Notes: generated from the sequence alone by a model not told the origin. Counted from the stretch's first letter, positions 42,226 through 52,674 are shown. The stretch: 64,000 nucleotides of DNA from an uncultured Pseudohongiella sp. (GCA_951812965.1 OX638341.1:1656438-1720437); one strand, 5' to 3'. Made by a program: numbers and translations.

Positions 42226-42745
42226 CGCCACGTTCGTTCACGACTTTCGACATCGAATTTGCGCACGACTCCGCATCGCTCCTCAAGGTATCCGACGGTT
42301 AACCTGGTCTCGGGCAGGATAGCGTTACTGATCAGCTCGCTATAGATGTATTGACGGTTATGGGCGCGTGATTCGCGCATATGCGCCATCAACGCATCCA
42401 TGATTTCGAACTTTCGCCGCTGTCGCCCGCCCCCGCCGACCCCGAGGGAGGATTTAGCGAGATCCCGCTACAACCGTTTTGATCTAGCTGGAGCTAGCGG
42501 CCTTCGCTGTCGGCCATTGCGAAGCCGAAGCCCCTTGGCGCCCATTGCCGCTCCTTGCGGCAGTATGCCGCGGCGCCGGAATAGCCTTTCTCCTTCAAAT
42601 CCTCCCCCTCAACCACTAAGAAACGCCTTTGCCTTCGGCGCAGCGTAGGCCTCGCGGTTGAAAGTCAGGATGCGCATCTGGAGATGTCTTCGATTTTTTT
42701 GTTTGCCTGCTGAAACCACCAAAAGTGTTACTGATTACATTTCTG

Positions 42746-42775
42746 TTGTTACTTTAAGTAATCTTATGTTACGAT
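42746..42775 (+). promoter_or_regulatory. Candidate promoter and small inverted repeat upstream of the adhesin
   Basis: TTGTTA (42746-42751) and TACGAT (42770-42775) are spaced by 18 bases. They overlap a perfect short inverted repeat TTACTT-T-AAGTAA. The region is A+T-rich compared with its surroundings. Weak support only. Confidence 0.3.
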
Positions 42776-42840
42776 ACTACACGTTTTGGGTGGCAACCAT
42801 ATCGCGTTGCATAAAAGTGGCTAAAAAATTGGAGTCCGAA

Positions 42841-45800
42841 ATGAAACATAGTAATCGCCGGGGCGAACACCAGCAGGTCGCGCGCCCTTTAACAAATAAC
42901 CTTGTTTGTGTTCAAGAAATCCAGAGCTCTTTGCGGATTCCAAAAAAATCCTCGAGCTTTGGCCGATTGGCCTTGGGCGCAGTGTTCTGGACAGCTCTGG
43001 CGCTTTTGCCTGGCATCTCATTGGCTCAGGATGTGGCAGTCTCACCGACGCGGCTGAGCGTGCTGGAGGGTGGCTCGGCGGAATACACGGTAAGGCTCAC
43101 CCGCCAGCCGACGGCGGATGTCACGATTGGGGTGGAGCGCAGTACCGTGCGGGATTATTCCGACGATAGTCTGACGGCAGAACCGGACAAGCTTACCTTC
43201 ACTGTCGAAAACTGGGATGCGCCGCAGACTGTGACGATCTCGGCGGCCGAGGATCTCGACGGCGAAAACGGCTCGGGTGGATTCAATCACAATGTGGAAA
43301 GCACCGACAGCAACTATGACGGTATTCAGATCAGCGGCGCCTTGGCGACCGAGGTCGACAACGATCCTGTCGGGGTAACAGTCTCGCCGCTTACGCTGTT
43401 GGTACCCGAGGGCGGCTCCAATGAATATACAGTGAGGCTCGATACCGAACCGGTGAACAATGTCTCGCTCTACGTGCTGTCGCGACCTACGAATGACAGT
43501 GACCTGACGGCGCCGAGCAGCAGGTATACCTTCACCAAGGAAAACTGGAATATTCCGCGGGCGATACGCATTACGGCGATTGAGGACTCCGACAAGCTGG
43601 ATGGTGTTGCGGTCTTCGATCACGTTCTGGAGGGGGATGACCCTAGCTACAACGACGATGTCATCACCGCTATCGATTCGGTTACGGCCACCGAGGCCGA
43701 CAACGACAAACTGACGCTGACGATTCAGACGGACGCGTCGGCCCCGGTGGGCGGCGCTTTCGAAGTGGAAATAGTCTTTTCCGACAGCGTGTCCGGCTTT
43801 ACCCTCGCGGATATTGACGTGAGCAACGGAAGGGCGTCGAATTTCAAGGAGATTAATTCGCGGACTTACACGGCCACGATCACGCCGCAAGCGACCGGTA
43901 AGGTCAAGGTGGACGTGGAAGCGGGCGTGGCCACGGACAGTGCCGAAAACAGCAATAAGGCGGCGGAGTCTCTGGTGATCGAGGCGGATCTGACGGGTCC
44001 GACGGCGGCGATCACCAGCGCAGCCTCGGAACCCGTGTCCGGCGCATTCGAAGTGAACATCGTTTTTGATGAGACGGTGACCGGTTTCGAACAAAGCGAC
44101 ATCACGGTAACGAATGGCACGGTGACCGACTTCAGCGTTTTGGAGACGAGCTATACGGCGGAGATCACCCCCGCGGAGAGCGGCAGGGTTTACGTGAAGA
44201 TTGATGCGAACGTGGTCGAGGACGCGGCCGGTAACGGCAACAGGGTAGGGAAGAACTTTGTCATCGAAGCGGATCTGACGAGGCCGACGTTGTCAATCAC
44301 AAACGCAAACCAGCAACTTGTAGTCGGTGCGTTCAGGACGATAATTCGATTCTCCGAGGACGTGTCCGGCTTCACTCTCGCGGATATTGACGTCAGCAAT
44401 GGAACGGCATCGGAATTCGAAAAGAATTCTTCAAACAGTTACGTGGTCACGATCACGCCGCAAGCGACCGGCGAGGTCAAGGTGGACGTGGAAGCGAACG
44501 TGGCCACGGACGATGCCGGCAACGGCAATGAGGCGGCGGAGTCCTTGGTGATTGAGGCGGATTTGACGAATCCCGCGGTGGCGATCACCAGCGAAGTCTC
44601 GGGACCTGTGTCCGGCGCCTTCGAAGTGGACATTACTTTTGATGAAGCGGTAACCGGATTCGAACAAGGCGATATCGCGGTAACGAATGGCTCGGTGACC
44701 GACTTCAATGGTTCGGAGTTGAGATACACGGCGGAGATCACCCCTTCGGACAGCGGAGAGGTGACCATAAGCATCGATGCGGACCAGGCCGAGGACGAAG
44801 CCGGCAACGGCAACGAGGCAGCGGAAGACTTTGTCATCGAGGCGGATCTGACGAATCCGACGCTGGCGATCACCAGCGCAGCCGCGGGGCCGGTGTCCGG
44901 CGCTTTCGAAGTGAACATCGTTTTTGACGAGGCGGTGACGGGCTTCGAACAAAGTGACATCACCGTGACGAATGCCACGGTGACCGACTTCAGTGGTTCG
45001 GAGACGGACTACACGGCGGAGATCACTCCTTCGGGGAGTGGCAGGGTGCTCTTGAGAATTGGTGCGAACGCGGCCGAGGACGCGGACGGCAACGGCAACG
45101 CGGCATCGGAGGTGTTTGTCATCGAGGCGGATCTGACGAGGCCGACGGTGGCGATCATCAGCGGCGCCACGGAACCCGTGGAGGGCGCGTTCTTAGTGAA
45201 CATCATCTTTAGTGAGGCGGTGACGGGTTTCGAACAAGGCGATATCACGGTGACGAATGGCGCGGCGACCGACTTCAGCGGTTCGGGAAGGAGCTACACG
45301 GCCGAGATCACCCCTTCGGCGGCCGGTGAGGTGACCGTAAGAGTCAATGCGGACCAGGCCGAGGACGCGGCCGGCAACGGCAACGAGAAATCGGAGGAGA
45401 TTATCATCGAGGCGGATCCGGCGGGTCCGACAGTAGCGATCACGAGCGCAGCCTCGGGACCCGTGTCCGGCGCCTTCGAAGTGAACATCACATTTAGTGA
45501 GGCGATTATTGGTTTCGGACAGAGCAATATCGCGGTGACGAATGGCGCGGTGACCGATTTCAGCGGTTCAGGGGCAAATTACAAGGCAGAGATCACTCCT
45601 TCGCAGAGCGGAGAGGTGACCGTAATCGTTGATATGGATGAGTTCGTCATCGAAGCGGATCTGACGGATCCGACGCTGGCGATCACCAGCGCAGCCGCGG
45701 AACCCGTGTCCGGCGCCTTTGACGTAAACATCGTTTTTGACGAGACGGTGACCGGTTTCGAACAGAGCGATATCACCGTGACGAATGGCTCGGTGACCGA

Positions 45801-48800
45801 CTTCAGCGGTTCGGAGACGAGCTACACGGCTGAGATCACCCCTTCGGAGAGCGGGGAAGTGACCGTAAGCATTGTCGCGGACCAGGCCGAGGACGCGGCC
45901 GGCAACGGTAACGAGGCCGCGGAGGATTTCGTCATCGAGGCGGATCTGACGGATTCGGAAGACGAGATCGGCCCGAGGACTAAAATCCTGACGGAGGCGT
46001 CGAGCCCGGTTGGCGGCGCTTTCGGGGTGGCAATAACTTTCTCCCAAATCGTGGACGGCTTCACCGTCGATGATATTGGCGTTCGCAACGGAACGATCTC
46101 GGAATTCAAGGAAATTTCTACGCAGATTTACACGATCACGATCACGCCGCAAGCGACCGGTGAGGTCAGGGTGGATGTGGAAGCGGACGTGGCTACGGAC
46201 GGCGCCGGCAGAGGTAACGAGGCGGCGGAGACTTTGATCGTCGAGGCGGATCTGACGAATCCGACGGTGGCGATCACCAGCGCAGCCGCGGAACCCGTGT
46301 CCGGCGCATTCGAACTGAATATCACCTTTAATGAGGCGGTGATCGGTTTCGAACAAGGCGATATCACGGTAACGAATGGCTCGGTGACCGACTTCAGCGG
46401 TTCGGAGACGAGCTACACGGCCGAGATCACCCCTTCGGAGAGCGGGGACGTGACCGTAAGCATTGGCGCGGACCAGGCCGAGGACGCGGCCGGCAACGGT
46501 AACGAGGCCGCGGAGGATTTCGTCATCGAGGCGGATCTGACGGATTCGAAAGACGAGATCGGCCCGAGGACTAAAATCCTGACGGAGGCGTCGAGCCCGG
46601 TTGGCGGCGCTTTCGGGGTGGCAATAACTTTCTCCCAAATCGTGGACGGCTTCACCGTCGATGATATTGGCGTTCGCAACGGAACGATCTCGGAATTCAA
46701 GGAAATTTCTACGCAGATTTACACGATCACGATCACGCCGCAAGCGACCGGTGAGGTCAGGGTGGATGTGGAAGCGGACGTGGCTACGGACGGCGGCGGC
46801 AGAGGTAACGAGGCGGCGGAAACATTGATCATCGAGGCGGATCTGACGAATCCGACGGTGGCGATCACCAGCGCAGCCGCAGAACCCGTGTCCGGCGCCT
46901 TCGAAGTGGACATTACTTTTGATGAAGCGGTAACCGGATTCGAACAGAGCGAAATCACGGTGGCGAATGGCGCGGTGACCGATTTCAGCGGTTCGGGAAG
47001 GAGCTACACGGCCGAGATCACCCCTTCGGAGAGCGGGGACGTGACCGTAAGCATTGGCGCGGACCAGGCCGAGGACGTGGCCGGCAACGGCAACGAGGCA
47101 GCGGAGGATTTCGTCATCGAGGCGGATCTGACGGATTCGGAAGGCGAGATCGGCCCGAATACTGAAATCCAGACGGAGGCGTCGAGCCCGGTTGGCGGCG
47201 CTTTCGAGGTGGGAATAGTTTTCTGGGAAGTCGTGGACGGCTTCACCGTCGATGATATTGGCGTTCGCAACGGAACGATCTCGGAATTCAAGGAAATTTC
47301 TACGCAGATTTACACGATCACGATCACGCCGCAAGCGACCGGCGAGGTCAGGGTGGATGTGGAAGCGGACGTGGCTACGGACGGCGCCGGCAGAGGTAAC
47401 GAGGCGGCGGAGACTTTGATCGTCGAGGCGGATCTGACGAATCCGACGGTGGCGATCACCAGCGCAGCCGCGGAACCCGTGATTGGAGCGTTCGAAGTAA
47501 ACATCGTTTTCGATGAAGCGGTGACCGGTTTCGAACAAGGCGATATCACGGTGAGGAATGGCGCGGTGACCGACTTCAGCGGTTCGGAGACGAACTATAC
47601 GGCTGAGATCGCCCCCGCGGGGAGTGGCGTGGTGACCGTAAGCGTCGATGCGAACCAGGCCGAGGACGCGGCCGGCAACGGCAACGAGGCGGCGGAGACT
47701 TTAATCGTCGAGGCGGATCTGACGAATCCGACGCTGGCGATCACCAGCGCAGCCGCGGAACCCGTATCCGGCGCATTCGAAGTGAACATCACCTTTAGTG
47801 AGGCGGTGACCGGTTTCGAACGGCGCGAGATCACGGTGACGAATGGCGCGGTGACCGACTTCAGCGGTTCGGAGATGAACTACACGGCGGAGATCACCCC
47901 CGCGGTGACCGGAGAAGTGACCGTAAGCATCGATGCCGACCAGGCCAAGGACGCGGCCGGCAACGGCAACGAAGCTTCGCGGGAGTTTGTCATCGAAGCG
48001 GATCTCACCAGGCCGACGCTGGCGATCACCAGCGCAGCCGCGGAACCCGTGTCCGGCGCGTTCGAAGTTGACATCACCTTTAATGAGGCGGTGACCGGAT
48101 TCGAACGGCGCGAGATCACGGTGACGAATGGCGCGGTGACCGACTTCAGCGGTTCGGAGACGAACTACACGGCGGAGATCACCCCTTGGGGGAGTGGCGC
48201 GGTGATCGTGAGCGTCGATGCCAATCAGGCCGAGGACGCGGCCGGCAACGGTAACGAGGCAGCGGAAGACTTCATCATCGATGCGGATCTGACGAACTCG
48301 GAGGACACATTCAGACCGACGCTGGAGATTCAGACGACGTCATCGGGTCCGGTGAGCGGCCCTTTCCAGGCGGTAATATTTTTCTCGGAGATCGTAGACG
48401 GCTTCACTATCGAAGATATTGATGTGCGCAACGGAACGGTGTTGGAATTCGAACAGCGTTCTTCTCAGGCTTACACGATCGCGGTCATACCGGAAGCGAC
48501 CGGTGAGGTTAGCGTGGACGTGAAAAGGAACGTGGCCACGGACAGCGGCGACAACGGCAACAAGTCGGCGGAGTCTTTGGTGATCGAGGCGGATCTGACG
48601 AGACCGGCGCTGGTGATCGCCAGCGAGGCCGTTGGCCCGGTGGGTAGCGCGTTCGAGGTAAACATAGTTTTCGATGAGGCGGTAATCGGCTTCGAGCAGA
48701 GCGATGTGCAAGTCACCAACGGTTCGGTGACCCGCTTCAGCGGTTCGCAGACGAACTACACGGCGCGGATCGCCCCTTCACAGAGCGGCGCGGTGACCGT

Positions 48801-51800
48801 GAGCGTCGCGGCGGACGCGGCCGAGGACGCGGTCGGCAACGGCAACGAGGCGGCGGCGGATTTTGTCGTCGAGGCGGACCTGACGGGACCGACGCTGGAG
48901 ATCGCCAGCGAAGCCTCGGAACCCGTGACCGGTACGTTCGTGGTGAGCATCGTTTTTGACGAGGCGGTGACCGGTTTCGAGCAGAGCGATGTGCAAGTCA
49001 CCAACGGTTCGGTGACCGACTTCAGCGGTTCGCAGACGAACTACACGGCGCGGATCGCCCCTTCACAGAGCGGTGCGGTGACCATAAGTGTCGCGGCGGA
49101 CGCGGCCGAGGACGCGGTCGGCAACGGCAACGAGGCGGCGGCGGATCTTGTCGTCGAGGCAGACTTGACGGGACCGACGGTGGCGATCACCAGCGAAGCC
49201 GCGGGACCCGTGACCGGTGTCTTCATGGCGACGATCCGCTTCAGCGAAAGCGTATACGGCTTCGCGCTGGCGGATATTGACGTGATCAACGGTGCGGTCT
49301 CGAATTTCGAACGGACTACGTCGCGGGATTACAAGATCACGGTCACGCCGGAAGCGACCGGCGAGGTCAAGGTGGACGTGGGCGCGAACGCGGCCACGGA
49401 CGGCGTCGGCAACGGCAATGCGGCGGCCGAGTCTTTGCTGATCGAGGCGGATTTGACGAGCCCGGCGGTGGAGATCGGCAGCGAGGCTGTCGCCCCGGTA
49501 GGTGGCGTGTTCGAGGTGAGCGTCGTTTTCGATGAGACGGTGACGGGTTTCGAGCAGAGCGATGTGCAAGTAAGCAACGGTTCGGTAACCCGCTTCAGCG
49601 GTTCGGAGACGAACTACACGGCGGAGATCGCTCCCGCGGAGAGCGGCGAGGTGAGCGTAAGCATTGGTGCGGACGCGGCCGAGGATATCGCCGGCAACGG
49701 CAACGCGGCATCAGAGGCGTTTGTCATCGAGGCGAATCTGACGATTCCGACGGTGGCGATCGCGAGCGAAGCCGCGGGACCCGTGGCTGGCGCGTTCACG
49801 GCGACGATCGTTTTTAGCGAGCCAGTGACCGGCTTCGAGCAGAGCGATCTGCAAGTAAGCAACGGTGCGGTGGACGGCGTGGACGGTTCGGGCGCGAACT
49901 ACATCGCGCGGATCGAACCCGCGGAGAGCGGCCCGGTGACCGTAAGCATCGCGGCGGACGCGGTCGAGGACGCGGCCGGCAACGGCAACGAGAGTTCGGA
50001 GCCGTTCGTCATCGAGGCGGACCTGGAGCGGCCGCGAGTAACCGTCACCGGTCCGGCCGATCCGGTTGTGGCCGGCGCGGGCGAATTCGAAGTGACGATC
50101 GCCTTCTCGGAACCGGTGCAAGGTTTTGCGCGGGAGGATATCCAGCTCGGCAACGCGACGGTGACGGATTTCATAACGGCTTCATCGCTGGTCTATCGAG
50201 CCATGATCGATCCGGCGGCGCCGGGACAGCCGGTGGTGGTGGAGATTCCGGAAGACGTGGCCGCGGATCTGGCCGGCAACGGCAACCAGGCGGCGGAGCC
50301 GTTGCAGGTGGAAACGAAACTGGTGGTGAGTTTCGGGGAGTCCGACTTCACGGCGATTGAAGGAGGCGAGGCGGCGGCGGTGACGTTGACGCTGAGCCTG
50401 GCCGCGAACCAGGCCCTGGCGATCCCGATTCGCTTGACCCGGCCGGAAACGACGACAGTTGACGACTATGCGGTCGAGGGATTGCGGGATTGGGATGCCG
50501 AGGCAGGCGTGGGAACGCTCGGCGTGCCGGCCGGCGCGACCGAACAGGCGTTCAGGATCATCGCCAACCTTGACGAGGACGGTGACGACGAAACGCTGGA
50601 GCTGGGATTCGGAGACCTGCCGGAGGTCGCGATGGCCGGGGAGTCGGCCGCGGCGACGGTAACGCTCAAGGATAAGGGCCTGGTGGACCTCCAGGTGAGT
50701 TTTGGGCAGTCGAACTACACGGTAACGGAAGGTGAGCGGGGCGAAATCGAAGTGACGATGTCGCCGGCCGCGGACCGCACCGTGGACGTTCCGCTGCGGG
50801 TTACGCTCGAAGGCGGGGCGACGCTGGAGGACTATAGCGGCATACCGTCATCCCTGGTGTTCGAGCGAGGCGAGAGTCGGCGCATGGTTTCCCTGGCGGT
50901 CGCGATGGACGAGGCGCACGATCCCGGGGAGGGTATTGTGCTGCATCTGGGCGAGCTGCCGGAAGCGGTAAGAACGGGCGATCCCGCCTCGGTCCAGGTT
51001 CGATTCGACCAGCGGCGCACGGCGGAGCAGTTCGCGCAAACGCAGGAGGCGCTGCTGGCGGTAGTCGGGCGTTCGATGGGCGAGAGCGCGCTGACGGCGA
51101 TCGAGAGCCGCTTCGAGCGGCATCGGCAGTGGGATCGATTGCAGGCTGTCGCTGATGAGCCGCCACTGCTGGGAGATAACGCCGGCGTGGCCCCGGGCAG
51201 CGCGTTGCCGGGATCGTTGACGTGGAGTGTATCCGCGCGGACGCCGGCAAATGTCGCGGGGGCCTACCCCGGCCTGGGCAAGGCGCCGGGAGTAGCGGCT
51301 TACGGGCAGGAACCAGGCTCTGGGTCTGGACTCGAAGGCGCGCTGCCGGGAACCTTGGCGAGACCCGCGGCGGGGAACGGAAACCCTGGGCGCGATCTGT
51401 CGGCGGCGGGTTTCGAGATTCCGCTGGACCTGCGGGAACGGAAGAGGAGCTGGACGCCGGTGTTGTGGGGACAGGGAGACATACAGCAGTTCAACGGCGA
51501 TCTGGAGCGGCTTGGGACGGACTACAAAGGCGGCCTTGACGCCGCTCATGTAGGGCTGGACCTGTATACCGACGAGCGTCTGCTCGCTGGGCTGTCCTTC
51601 ATGCGCAGTTGGGGCGACCTGGATTACAGCGACGATGGAACCGACGGATTGCTGCGCAGTCGCATGGACACGGCGCATCCCTACCTGTACTGGCAGCCGA
51701 ACGAACGGGTTGGCGTATGGGGCGTTGGCGGCTTTGGCGCGGGCGACTTGGGTCTGGAAGAGCTGGGCCGCGCGCACGATTTCGATGCCGATTTTCGCAT

Positions 51801-52569
51801 GTACGCCGGCGGCGTGAGAGCGCTGTTGAGCCGGCGCGGCGACAACGAATGGGGTGTGCGGGCGGATGTCTTGTCGACGCGTCTGGCGACCGATGCTTCG
51901 GCGGATATCGCCGGGGTGAGCGGCGAAGCTCGGCGGGGCCGGTTGATGCTGGAATGGATTCACGACGAATCGCTGTCGGCGGATCGCACGCTGCGTCTGA
52001 AGTTGGAGGCCGGCGGACGTTTCGACGGCGGCGACGCGGACCGCGGCGCGGGCATGGAAACCGGATTTCGAGTGGCGTATCTGGATGCGAACAGCGGTCT
52101 GGACGTGTCGCTGCACGGGCGCGTGCTGCTGGTGCATGAGAGCGGCTACCGGGACTGGGGCGCGGGCATCCAGGCAAACTGGGATCCGGGTCTGAAACGG
52201 CGCGGCTTCCGGGCGTCGGTAGCGTCCTCCTGGGGCCGGGACGGAGACGGTCGGACCACGTTGTGGGACAACGCCGACGCCATTACCGGTCCAGTGGGAG
52301 CGCTGGCACAGGGCTCGCGGCTTCGCATGGAAAGCGAAGTGGCCTACGCCGGATTGCGCACACCGGGTTTGCCGGGTCTGTTTACGCCCTACAGCCGGCT
52401 GCGCTGGACTGGGCGGGGCCGGGAGTTGGCCTGGGGAACGTCCTGGAATCTGGTCGCGAACGGGCAATCGACGTTGCCTTTCACGCTGGAACTGGAAGGC
52501 GTGAAGCGGGCAAACGCAACAGGCCAATCCGATTACGGTGTGCTGCTGCGCTTGTCGATTCCCCTCTGA
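42841..52569 (+). CDS. Giant autotransporter adhesin with 23 Ig-like repeats
   Basis: A 3242-residue protein. The ATG at 42841 follows TTGGAGTCCGAA; an earlier in-frame ATG at 42658 would add 61 unsupported residues. It has an extended signal of about 62 residues (hydrophobic GAVFWTALALLPGISLA), two N-terminal Calx-beta-like domains (LSVLEGGSAEYTVRL and LLVPEGGSNEYTVRL), 23 Ig-like (Big_12-like) repeats of about 95 residues (residues about 290-2497), two further Calx-beta-like domains, a linker, and a C-terminal autotransporter beta-barrel (from about residue 2869, ending LLRLSIPL). It is expected on the cell surface and may mediate adhesion or aggregation. No accessory secretion gene is near. 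Confidence 0.88.
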   Translation: MKHSNRRGEHQQVARPLTNNLVCVQEIQSSLRIPKKSSSFGRLALGAVFWTALALLPGISLAQDVAVSPTRLSVLEGGSAEYTVRLTRQPTADVTIGVERSTVRDYSDDSLTAEPDKLTFTVENWDAPQTVTISAAEDLDGENGSGGFNHNVESTDSNYDGIQISGALATEVDNDPVGVTVSPLTLLVPEGGSNEYTVRLDTEPVNNVSLYVLSRPTNDSDLTAPSSRYTFTKENWNIPRAIRITAIEDSDKLDGVAVFDHVLEGDDPSYNDDVITAIDSVTATEADNDKLTLTIQTDASAPVGGAFEVEIVFSDSVSGFTLADIDVSNGRASNFKEINSRTYTATITPQATGKVKVDVEAGVATDSAENSNKAAESLVIEADLTGPTAAITSAASEPVSGAFEVNIVFDETVTGFEQSDITVTNGTVTDFSVLETSYTAEITPAESGRVYVKIDANVVEDAAGNGNRVGKNFVIEADLTRPTLSITNANQQLVVGAFRTIIRFSEDVSGFTLADIDVSNGTASEFEKNSSNSYVVTITPQATGEVKVDVEANVATDDAGNGNEAAESLVIEADLTNPAVAITSEVSGPVSGAFEVDITFDEAVTGFEQGDIAVTNGSVTDFNGSELRYTAEITPSDSGEVTISIDADQAEDEAGNGNEAAEDFVIEADLTNPTLAITSAAAGPVSGAFEVNIVFDEAVTGFEQSDITVTNATVTDFSGSETDYTAEITPSGSGRVLLRIGANAAEDADGNGNAASEVFVIEADLTRPTVAIISGATEPVEGAFLVNIIFSEAVTGFEQGDITVTNGAATDFSGSGRSYTAEITPSAAGEVTVRVNADQAEDAAGNGNEKSEEIIIEADPAGPTVAITSAASGPVSGAFEVNITFSEAIIGFGQSNIAVTNGAVTDFSGSGANYKAEITPSQSGEVTVIVDMDEFVIEADLTDPTLAITSAAAEPVSGAFDVNIVFDETVTGFEQSDITVTNGSVTDFSGSETSYTAEITPSESGEVTVSIVADQAEDAAGNGNEAAEDFVIEADLTDSEDEIGPRTKILTEASSPVGGAFGVAITFSQIVDGFTVDDIGVRNGTISEFKEISTQIYTITITPQATGEVRVDVEADVATDGAGRGNEAAETLIVEADLTNPTVAITSAAAEPVSGAFELNITFNEAVIGFEQGDITVTNGSVTDFSGSETSYTAEITPSESGDVTVSIGADQAEDAAGNGNEAAEDFVIEADLTDSKDEIGPRTKILTEASSPVGGAFGVAITFSQIVDGFTVDDIGVRNGTISEFKEISTQIYTITITPQATGEVRVDVEADVATDGGGRGNEAAETLIIEADLTNPTVAITSAAAEPVSGAFEVDITFDEAVTGFEQSEITVANGAVTDFSGSGRSYTAEITPSESGDVTVSIGADQAEDVAGNGNEAAEDFVIEADLTDSEGEIGPNTEIQTEASSPVGGAFEVGIVFWEVVDGFTVDDIGVRNGTISEFKEISTQIYTITITPQATGEVRVDVEADVATDGAGRGNEAAETLIVEADLTNPTVAITSAAAEPVIGAFEVNIVFDEAVTGFEQGDITVRNGAVTDFSGSETNYTAEIAPAGSGVVTVSVDANQAEDAAGNGNEAAETLIVEADLTNPTLAITSAAAEPVSGAFEVNITFSEAVTGFERREITVTNGAVTDFSGSEMNYTAEITPAVTGEVTVSIDADQAKDAAGNGNEASREFVIEADLTRPTLAITSAAAEPVSGAFEVDITFNEAVTGFERREITVTNGAVTDFSGSETNYTAEITPWGSGAVIVSVDANQAEDAAGNGNEAAEDFIIDADLTNSEDTFRPTLEIQTTSSGPVSGPFQAVIFFSEIVDGFTIEDIDVRNGTVLEFEQRSSQAYTIAVIPEATGEVSVDVKRNVATDSGDNGNKSAESLVIEADLTRPALVIASEAVGPVGSAFEVNIVFDEAVIGFEQSDVQVTNGSVTRFSGSQTNYTARIAPSQSGAVTVSVAADAAEDAVGNGNEAAADFVVEADLTGPTLEIASEASEPVTGTFVVSIVFDEAVTGFEQSDVQVTNGSVTDFSGSQTNYTARIAPSQSGAVTISVAADAAEDAVGNGNEAAADLVVEADLTGPTVAITSEAAGPVTGVFMATIRFSESVYGFALADIDVINGAVSNFERTTSRDYKITVTPEATGEVKVDVGANAATDGVGNGNAAAESLLIEADLTSPAVEIGSEAVAPVGGVFEVSVVFDETVTGFEQSDVQVSNGSVTRFSGSETNYTAEIAPAESGEVSVSIGADAAEDIAGNGNAASEAFVIEANLTIPTVAIASEAAGPVAGAFTATIVFSEPVTGFEQSDLQVSNGAVDGVDGSGANYIARIEPAESGPVTVSIAADAVEDAAGNGNESSEPFVIEADLERPRVTVTGPADPVVAGAGEFEVTIAFSEPVQGFAREDIQLGNATVTDFITASSLVYRAMIDPAAPGQPVVVEIPEDVAADLAGNGNQAAEPLQVETKLVVSFGESDFTAIEGGEAAAVTLTLSLAANQALAIPIRLTRPETTTVDDYAVEGLRDWDAEAGVGTLGVPAGATEQAFRIIANLDEDGDDETLELGFGDLPEVAMAGESAAATVTLKDKGLVDLQVSFGQSNYTVTEGERGEIEVTMSPAADRTVDVPLRVTLEGGATLEDYSGIPSSLVFERGESRRMVSLAVAMDEAHDPGEGIVLHLGELPEAVRTGDPASVQVRFDQRRTAEQFAQTQEALLAVVGRSMGESALTAIESRFERHRQWDRLQAVADEPPLLGDNAGVAPGSALPGSLTWSVSARTPANVAGAYPGLGKAPGVAAYGQEPGSGSGLEGALPGTLARPAAGNGNPGRDLSAAGFEIPLDLRERKRSWTPVLWGQGDIQQFNGDLERLGTDYKGGLDAAHVGLDLYTDERLLAGLSFMRSWGDLDYSDDGTDGLLRSRMDTAHPYLYWQPNERVGVWGVGGFGAGDLGLEELGRAHDFDADFRMYAGGVRALLSRRGDNEWGVRADVLSTRLATDASADIAGVSGEARRGRLMLEWIHDESLSADRTLRLKLEAGGRFDGGDADRGAGMETGFRVAYLDANSGLDVSLHGRVLLVHESGYRDWGAGIQANWDPGLKRRGFRASVASSWGRDGDGRTTLWDNADAITGPVGALAQGSRLRMESEVAYAGLRTPGLPGLFTPYSRLRWTGRGRELAWGTSWNLVANGQSTLPFTLELEGVKRANATGQSDYGVLLRLSIPL
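43711..50330 (+). repeat. Ig-like repeat array (23 units, about 285 bp each)
   Basis: Twenty-three tandem coding units begin with P-T-x-x-I-x-S or similar and end in VIEADLT. Two types recur: one with VSGFTLADIDVSNG and TPQATGEVKVDV, another with VTGFEQSDITVTNG and AEDAAGNGNEAAE. Unit 7 (45427-45669) is shortened by 42 bp, losing 14 residues. Some units carry a linker like DSEDEIG. Confidence 0.88.
45670..47442 (+). repeat. Three near-identical 591-bp two-domain modules
   Basis: Units 8+9, 10+11 and 12+13 each span 591 bp, starting at 45670, 46261 and 46852. The second domain of each module (SSPVGGAFGVAITFSQIVDG in two of them) is almost identical in protein and DNA, indicating recent amplification within the gene. 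Confidence 0.85.
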
Positions 52570-52581
52570 AGACCGCACAAA

Positions 52582-52609
52582 CCACGGCGCTCGGGTTCGG
52601 GCGCCGTGG
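52582..52609 (+). terminator. Hairpin after the adhesin gene
   Basis: CCACGGCGC (52582-52590) pairs with GCGCCGTGG (52601-52609) around a ten-base loop, 13 bases after the stop. No T-tract follows, so it may be a weak or Rho-assisted terminator. Confidence 0.45.
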
Positions 52610-52674
52610 CAGTGCGAACAGCGTTAGCGGGAGTTCATGATTCTTCACGGTTCAGTTCGATCGCGAGCGCGCGG

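Larger units (their letters stand above)
41996..42840. other. Gene-poor region between the his fragment and the adhesin
   Basis: 845 bases with an IS110 remnant (separate entry), an inverted pair GGGAGGATTT (42446-42455) / AAATCCTCCC (42597-42606) about 150 bases apart, and an A+T-rich promoter stretch from 42710 to 42800. A 61-residue frame on the minus strand at 42216-42401 is not recognised and may be debris. Confidence 0.5.

Noticed and set aside
42216..42401. 61-codon minus-strand ORF before the adhesin
   Set aside because: No recognisable family, no ribosome binding site, and it abuts IS110 debris; left as unsupported.
45568..47538. Minus-strand ORF of 656 codons inside the adhesin
   Set aside because: It lies wholly within the repeat array and simply repeats with it; no domain is visible.
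50848..52578. Minus-strand ORF of 576 codons opposite the autotransporter barrel
   Set aside because: Shadow of the barrel gene, with Arg/Pro/Ala-rich composition and no domain.
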